From CAZDOD01 sp964506935 (GTDB taxonomy: Bacteria > Desulfobacterota > Zymogenia > Zymogenales > Zymogenaceae): a stretch of 17,540 nt of DNA. Position 1 is the stretch's first letter. Each line of letters opens with the position of its first letter. This document shows, piece by piece, positions 13,051 to 17,540 of the stretch. The notes under the pieces are model-generated. The model did not search any database, was not told the DNA's origin, and saw only the letters and a list, made by a program, of their open reading frames with translations. Location of the stretch: NCBI GenBank assembly GCA_964506935.1, contig CAZDOD010000049.1, forward strand, positions 1 through 17,540, read 5' to 3'. The position numbers were made by a program, and so were the translations under genes.

Positions 13051-14679
13051 TTACTCTATGCCCTCGATATCTAAAATGAGCGTTGCGGCACGCCATCCGT
13101 TGATCTGGCAGGCGGCGAAGCCGTGCCACCCCTGAGTCCAGTTGCCGGCGATGAAGACGTTGTCGATTGGTGTGTCGTTCGGGATCTTCTGCCACTGGTC
13201 CGGGCTCAGATAGAAGCCGTAGATGACACCGTTGTGGTTCATTGTGAATTCCTCGATGGTAAGGGGTGTCATGACCACCATCTCTTCAATATTTTTCGGG
13301 TCGGCGATTTCAGGGATGATGTCGGCCACGAGGTTGATCTGCTCCCAGGCCTTCTCCTCTTTGAGTTTTTGGTATTCGTCGGGGTCGCTCGGCCAATAAT
13401 TGTAGTCCGAATATGCATCGATCACCACAAGTGATTTCCCGGGCGGTGCGTATATCGGGTCAGCATAATTAGAATAGATCGATATCGATGCGGCACCCTC
13501 GGCGTAGTTCCCGTTCATCATGTTTTCGTAGACAATATCGGCGTCTTTTTTGCTGCTGTAAAGGATCTCTCCGTCGGTGTAGCCCAGTGCCGCAAGGTCG
13601 ATATTCAGACCGAGATATATGCCGAGGAGTGAATTTGCAGTCTTCATTCCGGCGATCTTATCGACATATTTTTTCGGGAGGTTTTCCTCCCCGATCAGCT
13701 TGAACACCATCTGATACGGGTCGGTGTTGCAAACGATGTATCGGGCGGTGTATACATCGCCATATTCTGTCTTGATGCCCCTGGCGAGGCCGTCTTCGAT
13801 GATGATCTCGGTAACGAGTGTTCCCGTCTTTACATCACCACCCAACTCTCTTATCCTCTCGGCATAGGCGTTTGATAATGCCTGTGATGTTCCCATTATG
13901 TGCCACAGGCCGTCTTCGAGCATTAATTCGGTTGCGGCCATGGGTACGATGGCGGTTTCCTCCGAAGGCGGGGGCCCGAAATATACCCATCCCTGGGATA
14001 CCGCTATTTTGATGTCTTCGTTGGTAAAGCACTCGTCCATGAGGTCCTGTAAGGTTTTACTCTGCCATTTGAAGAAGTTCCTCTGTTTGATGGGAACCTG
14101 TGCCTTTGTGAGAAAAGCCTTAAATCCATGATAGCGGAAGAGGTCTTTTATTGAGACGAGATCGCCATAGAGGCCGGCACAAAGGTCGTGAAACTTGTCA
14201 ACTCCATCGGCCTCCTCCGGCCATGTCTCTTTGAGAACGGATTCATAATCATCCCAGTTTGTTGGAAGCTTGACATCTGTCCCCGGAAAGACCGAGCGGT
14301 AGTAGTCGGGTAGCTCATAAATCTCCACCTTGTCATAGACTCCGCACAGATTGAGGAGCTTATATAGCACACCATGGCCTCCGTCCGGCCCTCCGCCCGC
14401 CATTAGATGGAGCGCGGTCTCGAAAGTAAAATCCCCCCTGGTGAAGTTCGTGGCACATCCGCCGACCTTATGGTGTTGTTCCAATAGGAGGACATGGAGC
14501 CCCTTGGATGCCAAGTGGGCACCAGCCGAAAGCCCACCCATGCCGCCGCCGATTATTATTACATCATAATCGGCCTCGAAATCGGGTGCCTTTTTACCCC
14601 CACATCCCACGAAAAACAGAATGAGGGAAACGATGAAAAGGGCGAAAAAGGGATAATAAAGTAAATGTTTTCTTTTCAT
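13051..14679 (-). CDS. Lipoprotein FAD oxidoreductase, CrtI/phytoene desaturase-like, copy 1
   Basis: The protein has 542 residues. The signal MKRKHLLYYP plus hydrophobic core ends at the lipobox FVGC with C26. The Rossmann FAD motif GGGMGG (44-49), E67 in LLLEQ and KVGGCATNF follow; copies 2 and 3 have CC in the last motif. A C-terminal FAD-contact segment, VFIAGNWTQGWHG, lies at about 508-520. The family includes carotenoid desaturases/isomerases and retinol saturases, but those lack a lipoprotein signal. The central section (YFGPPPSEETA..., DGLWHIMGTSQALSNAYAERI) is related to but distinct from copies 2 and 3. AGGAGG before the ATG is a strong ribosome site. It is the first structural gene after merR (24-base gap) and is followed by cytochrome 1. 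Its function is inferred as an extracytoplasmic flavin redox enzyme; substrate and direction are unknown. Confidence 0.88.
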   Translation of the reverse strand: MKRKHLLYYPFFALFIVSLILFFVGCGGKKAPDFEADYDVIIIGGGMGGLSAGAHLASKGLHVLLLEQHHKVGGCATNFTRGDFTFETALHLMAGGGPDGGHGVLYKLLNLCGVYDKVEIYELPDYYRSVFPGTDVKLPTNWDDYESVLKETWPEEADGVDKFHDLCAGLYGDLVSIKDLFRYHGFKAFLTKAQVPIKQRNFFKWQSKTLQDLMDECFTNEDIKIAVSQGWVYFGPPPSEETAIVPMAATELMLEDGLWHIMGTSQALSNAYAERIRELGGDVKTGTLVTEIIIEDGLARGIKTEYGDVYTARYIVCNTDPYQMVFKLIGEENLPKKYVDKIAGMKTANSLLGIYLGLNIDLAALGYTDGEILYSSKKDADIVYENMMNGNYAEGAASISIYSNYADPIYAPPGKSLVVIDAYSDYNYWPSDPDEYQKLKEEKAWEQINLVADIIPEIADPKNIEEMVVMTPLTIEEFTMNHNGVIYGFYLSPDQWQKIPNDTPIDNVFIAGNWTQGWHGFAACQINGWRAATLILDIEGIE

Positions 14680-14703
14680 GGTTCTCCTCCTAATTAAAAA
14701 TTT

Positions 14704-15387
14704 CTACTTGGATTTTTCTATCATATCTTTGACCTTCGATTGGAAGAGCCTTCTTAAGATGTAGCTTCTCATATCATCGACCCTCTCAGAGAGTAGGGCG
14801 GTGATCTTTATATTTTCGTTTTTGGATTTTCCCAAAACGAGTTTTTTTCTCAGTGCGATCTCCTTCTCAACAATTTCCCCGCCGAGTTTGATATAGAACT
14901 CCATATCTTTTATATCTATGCCGAGATCCGTAGAACCCGTTATGATAAGCCTTGCGAAGTTTAGATCCTCATGGTTGTACGGCTTTTTGCTTCCCCGGTT
15001 ATAGGGAATGAGGAGATTCATAGACTCGGCCAAATCAAGGAGCTTTCCATCCATATTTGATGCCGAGAGAAATTCTTCCCTCGTCATGAGGGTGTCCATT
15101 CCTTCATTTTTGGGGCGAAAGATGGCGTCCTCGAGAGACAAAAGCCCGTTTAGATTCGCACCCTCATCCAGCCTCTTTATAATGTTCCTGATGACCGATA
15201 GGGGATAGAATTTCCTTTCTTGAAGCTCCCTGACGACGGCGATCCTGTCGATACACGCCTCGTCATAATAGGACATGGATTTATTGATCTTTCTGGGTTT
15301 GGGTAGGAGTCCTTCCTTCACGTAGTATCGTATCGTTGACTGGGGTACTCCCGTTATCTTTTCGAGTTCACTAATTTTTAGAGACAT
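14704..15387 (-). CDS. MerR-family transcriptional regulator
   Basis: The protein has 227 residues. The N-terminal MerR winged helix-turn-helix reads KISELEKITGVPQSTIRYY (4-22) with the wing at GLLPKP...SMSYYDE (26-43), then a helix pair and long dimer helix to about 78. Residues 101-166 (MTREEFL... to GIDIKDMEFYI) look like a second, degenerate MerR-like helical unit in place of a metal-binding tail, so a small organic effector is more likely than a metal. It is the first gene of the minus-strand operon, 24 bases before flavoprotein 1, and divergent from the AOR gene. No good Shine-Dalgarno precedes ATG 15387. A near-consensus promoter lies at 15430-15459. It probably controls both directions and itself, which is an inference. 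Confidence 0.92.
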   Translation of the reverse strand: MSLKISELEKITGVPQSTIRYYVKEGLLPKPRKINKSMSYYDEACIDRIAVVRELQERKFYPLSVIRNIIKRLDEGANLNGLLSLEDAIFRPKNEGMDTLMTREEFLSASNMDGKLLDLAESMNLLIPYNRGSKKPYNHEDLNFARLIITGSTDLGIDIKDMEFYIKLGGEIVEKEIALRKKLVLGKSKNENIKITALLSERVDDMRSYILRRLFQSKVKDMIEKSK

Positions 15388-15396
15388 GATAAAAGA

Positions 15397-15419
15397 TTAA
15401 AGCTTTAAGTTAAACTTGA
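15397..15419. promoter_or_regulatory. Candidate operator next to merR
   Basis: A perfect palindrome, TTAAAGCTTTAA (15397-15408), overlaps a second dyad, AAGTT-A-AACTT (15407-15417). It sits just after the predicted merR transcription start and before its start codon, where binding would repress the operon. The AAGTTAAACTTGA unit recurs with two changes at 15579-15591. Confidence 0.4.
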
Positions 15420-15429
15420 AGTTATTGTA

Positions 15430-15459
15430 TTTATATCTAAAATGACCTATGGGTGTCAA
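15430..15459 (-). promoter_or_regulatory. Promoter of the merR-flavoprotein operon
   Basis: On the minus strand a consensus TTGACA (15454-15459) is followed after 18 bases by TATAAA (15430-15435). The predicted start is near 15423, about 35 bases before ATG 15387. Confidence 0.65.
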
Positions 15460-15578
15460 GATATTTTTTATAAATTGTGGGTATAGACCATCTGAGATCA
15501 GAGAGATTAAAGAATATGAAAAATTATTGCCCCAAATAAAATATATATTGACAATAATCTCGTTTTCCTGTTAGGTTA

Positions 15579-15602
15579 AAGTTTCACTTGATGCTTTATA
15601 AT
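15579..15602 (+). promoter_or_regulatory. Candidate AOR -10 box with upstream operator-like repeat
   Basis: A consensus TATAAT (15597-15602) lies 18 bases before the AOR start codon. No good -35 stands 16-19 bases upstream, as expected for an activator-dependent promoter. AAGTTTCACTTGA (15579-15591), 11 of 13 identical to the element by merR, occupies the -35/-10 spacer, the position where MerR proteins bind. The very short leader this implies is a caution. Confidence 0.4.
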
Positions 15603-15620
15603 CTTATTTAAGGTTTAGAA

Positions 15621-17495
15621 ATGTCCGGCTACCACAACAGATTACTCAAGATAGATCTAACACAAAATAAGACCGATGTGGTGGGGATAGACCCAAGCTA
15701 CATCAGGGATTTTATCGGCGGGAGCTCGCTTGCGGCGAGGCTCTTTCTCGATACACCCGGCGTCGATCTTGACGCCTTGGATCCCAAAAGCCCGCTTTTT
15801 GTCATGACGGGCCCGATCGTGGGCACGAATTTCCCCGGCTCGTCCCGTTTCGTCGTATGTGCCAAATCGCCGCAAACAGGCATCTGGGGTGAATCTGCGT
15901 CGGGAGGTGCATTCGGCGCCGATCTCAAGAGGGCCGGCTATGACGGGATCGTGATCTATGGCAGGGCTGAAAAGCCGTCATATATCCTGATCGAGGACGA
16001 TAAAGTATCCATCATCGATGCAGGCGACATATGGGGGAAAGATACATACGATACAATCGACACACTTAGCGATAGACACGGGGGGAAGCCACAGTTGAGG
16101 GTGATGGCCATCGGCCCGGCGGGCGAAAATCTCGTCAAATTCGCCGCCATATCAAACGACAAGGCTCACTACTTCGGGCGGACGGGAATGGGTGCGGTCA
16201 TGGGGAGCAAGAACCTCAAGGCTATGGCGGTCAGAGGGTCGGGAAAGGTCCCGATCTTTGACGAGGAGACCTACAAAGAGGTCAGGAAGGTGACGCTTTC
16301 CACAATCAAGGAGTCGATGATCACCAACTCCTTTTCCGAGGTTGGGACTGCGGCGGCGATGGAGATGGGGATGGTGACGGGCGACGTCCCGATAAAAAAC
16401 TGGTCTCTCGGCGAGGCCTTCGAGATGGGGATGGCGATAGGCGGGTCAACGATGGTCGATACTATTTTGACCAAGAGAATCGCCTGCTATGCGTGTCCCG
16501 TGGCGTGTAAGCCGGTCGTCAAGGTCGATGACCCGAAATATCTCGTCCCCGAGGGTCCAGGCCCGGAATACGAGACCTGCGGGACCTTCGGCACGATGAT
16601 AATGAACGGAAATCTCAATGCCCTCGCGNNNNNNNNNNCGAAAGCAAACGATCTCGTTAACCGGCTCGGTCTGGACAGCATATCGTGCGGGGCGACGATC
16701 GCCTTTATAATCGAGGCCTACGAAAACGGGATAATCGGGAAGGTTGACACCGATGGCCTCGAGATGACATGGGGAAATATCGACGCCGTAATAGAGATGA
16801 CGAAAAAGATCGCAAATAGGGACGGGTTTGGAGACCTTGCGGCGGACGGGAGCCTCGCACTTGCCAAGAGGCTTGGGAAGGGTGCTGTGGACTTCGTCGT
16901 CGAGGTAAAGGGGCTCGAGCTTCCGATGCACGACCCTAGGGCCTTCCACGGGATGGGACTCGCCTATATGAACTCGAATCGGGGCGCATGCCACCTCCAG
17001 CACTCCGATCAGGCCGTGGAGCAGGGGATGGTATCGTGGAACGAGGTGGGGCTTCTTGACGATTACCCCGGGCCCGACAGCACCGGAAAGGCAGAGGTTG
17101 TCTACATCACCGAGAACATAGGCCAGATGGCGAATGCGGTCTGCATATGCCACTTCGTCCACTGGTGCATGGGGCTTCAAAATCTTATAGACGGCTTTAA
17201 CGCCGTCACCGGGAGAAATTTTAGTCTCGAAGACTTCATGGCGGCTGGGCGCAGGGCGTGGGTCATAAAGAGGGGAATAAACAACCTCATGGGGATCACC
17301 AGCGCCGACGACAGGCTCCCGAAGAGGGTCCTCACTCCTCTAGCCGAGGGTAGTAATGCGGGAAGCGTCCCCGATGTCGAGCTTATGAAGAAGGAATACT
17401 ATAAGATCAGGGGGTTGGGTGAAAATGGATTTCCTACTGGTGAGGCGCTGGATTTGCTTGATCTCGGTTTTCTGAAAGATAGACTATATAGATAA
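15621..17495 (+). CDS. Aldehyde:ferredoxin oxidoreductase family protein (tungsten-pterin enzyme)
   Basis: The frame gives 624 codons including four unknown ones over the N run. The N-terminal domain has the family pattern (GYHNRLLKIDLT; FIGGSSLAARLF; PGSSRFVVCAKSP). The pterin region includes the segment from F185 to K200 with GRTGMGAVMGSKN. The [4Fe-4S] ligands are C289, C292 and C296 (CYACPVAC), with C508 or C510 as the fourth. DPRAFHGMGLAY (438-449) and RGACH (454-458) are also typical. The family oxidises aldehydes to acids with ferredoxin, or runs in reverse; some members (BamB) reduce aromatic CoA esters, so the substrate is open. There is no signal peptide, so it is cytoplasmic. It is divergent from merR and followed after 12 bases by another gene. 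GC content looks higher than in the kinase region. The N gap is probably artificial (see findings). Confidence 0.93.
   Translation: MSGYHNRLLKIDLTQNKTDVVGIDPSYIRDFIGGSSLAARLFLDTPGVDLDALDPKSPLFVMTGPIVGTNFPGSSRFVVCAKSPQTGIWGESASGGAFGADLKRAGYDGIVIYGRAEKPSYILIEDDKVSIIDAGDIWGKDTYDTIDTLSDRHGGKPQLRVMAIGPAGENLVKFAAISNDKAHYFGRTGMGAVMGSKNLKAMAVRGSGKVPIFDEETYKEVRKVTLSTIKESMITNSFSEVGTAAAMEMGMVTGDVPIKNWSLGEAFEMGMAIGGSTMVDTILTKRIACYACPVACKPVVKVDDPKYLVPEGPGPEYETCGTFGTMIMNGNLNALAXXXXKANDLVNRLGLDSISCGATIAFIIEAYENGIIGKVDTDGLEMTWGNIDAVIEMTKKIANRDGFGDLAADGSLALAKRLGKGAVDFVVEVKGLELPMHDPRAFHGMGLAYMNSNRGACHLQHSDQAVEQGMVSWNEVGLLDDYPGPDSTGKAEVVYITENIGQMANAVCICHFVHWCMGLQNLIDGFNAVTGRNFSLEDFMAAGRRAWVIKRGINNLMGITSADDRLPKRVLTPLAEGSNAGSVPDVELMKKEYYKIRGLGENGFPTGEALDLLDLGFLKDRLYR
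16629..16638. other. Assembly gap (10 N) inside the AOR gene
   Basis: Ten Ns interrupt the coding sequence between NLNALA and KANDLVN. Left flank ends CTCGCG and right flank begins CGAAAGCA. Overlapping them by CG gives an in-frame LAKAN that fits the family, so true missing sequence may be nil and the protein 620 residues. Confidence 0.85.
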
Positions 17496-17507
17496 GGAGG
17501 AATAGAT

Positions 17508-17540
17508 ATGGCAAAGCTCAAAGTTTTTTCAGATGAATGG
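17508..17540 (+). CDS. Start of a gene co-transcribed with AOR (partial)
   Basis: AAGGAGG (17494-17500) overlaps the AOR stop codon and leads to ATG 17508, followed by ten more codons (MAKLKVFSDEW) up to the window edge. The strong ribosome site and 12-base gap show that it is the next gene of the AOR operon. Eleven residues are not enough to identify it. In AOR operons this position is often an iron-sulfur partner or a MoaD/ThiS-like protein, but neither can be claimed here. Confidence 0.7.
   Translation, partial: MAKLKVFSDEW

Larger units (their letters stand above)
15388..15620. other. Divergent regulatory region between merR and AOR
   Basis: These 233 AT-rich bases hold the merR promoter, a TATAAT before the AOR gene, and two copies of AAGTTNNACTTGA at 15407-15419 and 15579-15591. 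A 12-bp palindrome, TTAAAGCTTTAA, lies at 15397-15408. No coding sequence is visible. Confidence 0.65.

Noticed and set aside
7290..14679. Carotenoid biosynthesis cluster (phytoene desaturases)
   Set aside because: No phytoene synthase or prenyl synthase is present. All three enzymes carry lipoprotein signals and are paired with c-type cytochromes, which does not fit carotenoid synthesis.
15548..15576. TTGACA at 15548-15553 as the AOR promoter -35
   Set aside because: No acceptable -10 stands 16-19 bases downstream (TTAGGT or TAGGTT only). TATAAT at 15597 is too far away.
16446..17180. 244-codon minus-strand frame inside the AOR gene
   Set aside because: It is a long shadow frame typical of GC-rich coding DNA. 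It crosses the N gap and has no recognisable domain, while the plus frame has all AOR motifs.

Overview
The window reads as a piece of an anaerobic, respiring bacterial genome, most like a Desulfobacterota (deltaproteobacterial) fermenter or sulfate/metal reducer. This is inferred from gene content: a tungsten-type aldehyde:ferredoxin oxidoreductase homologue, exported c-type tetraheme cytochromes, a CoA-transferase and a very long multi-PAS kinase. No rRNA, tRNA, CRISPR array or transposase is visible. A run of ten Ns inside the last full gene shows that this is a draft scaffold.

Layout. (a) 1-4609, minus strand: the 5' 1198 codons of a giant sensor kinase (receiver, PAS, GAF, six more PAS), cut off by the window edge at the phospho-acceptor helix. 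Upstream of it lies a stand-alone double-receiver protein with its own promoter. (b) 5276-6577, plus strand: an MFS transporter with a promoter, a leader of about 175 nt and a terminator. (c) 6886-15387, minus strand: eight co-directional genes, merR / flavoprotein 1 / cytochrome 1 / CoA-transferase / flavoprotein 2 / cytochrome 2 // flavoprotein 3 / cytochrome 3. The // marks a 16-bp perfect hairpin terminator and a new extended -10 promoter. (d) 15621-17540, plus strand, divergent from merR: an aldehyde ferredoxin oxidoreductase family gene and the first 11 codons of a tightly spaced next gene.

The most interesting part is region (c). Three times over, a CrtI/phytoene-desaturase-like FAD protein carrying a lipoprotein signal peptide is followed within about 15 bases by a 129-residue exported tetraheme cytochrome c with exactly eight histidines, enough for four bis-His hemes. 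I read this as a membrane-tethered, extracytoplasmic flavoprotein/cytochrome pair that exchanges electrons with a substrate outside the cytoplasm. The architecture is analogous to periplasmic methacrylate or fumarate reductase flavoprotein-cytochrome systems, but it is built on a different flavoprotein fold. The CoA-transferase and the divergent AOR suggest that the product or substrate is an acid/aldehyde/acyl-CoA handled further in the cytoplasm. A MerR-type regulator probably controls the locus: a 13-base near-repeat, AAGTTNNACTTGA, lies at both ends of the divergent intergenic region. The substrate cannot be read from the sequence.

Modules 2 and 3 share a 234-bp stretch of perfect nucleotide identity although their flanks have clearly diverged, which points to recent gene conversion. 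The N gap in the AOR gene looks artificial: joining the flanks through a shared CG restores the family sequence in frame.
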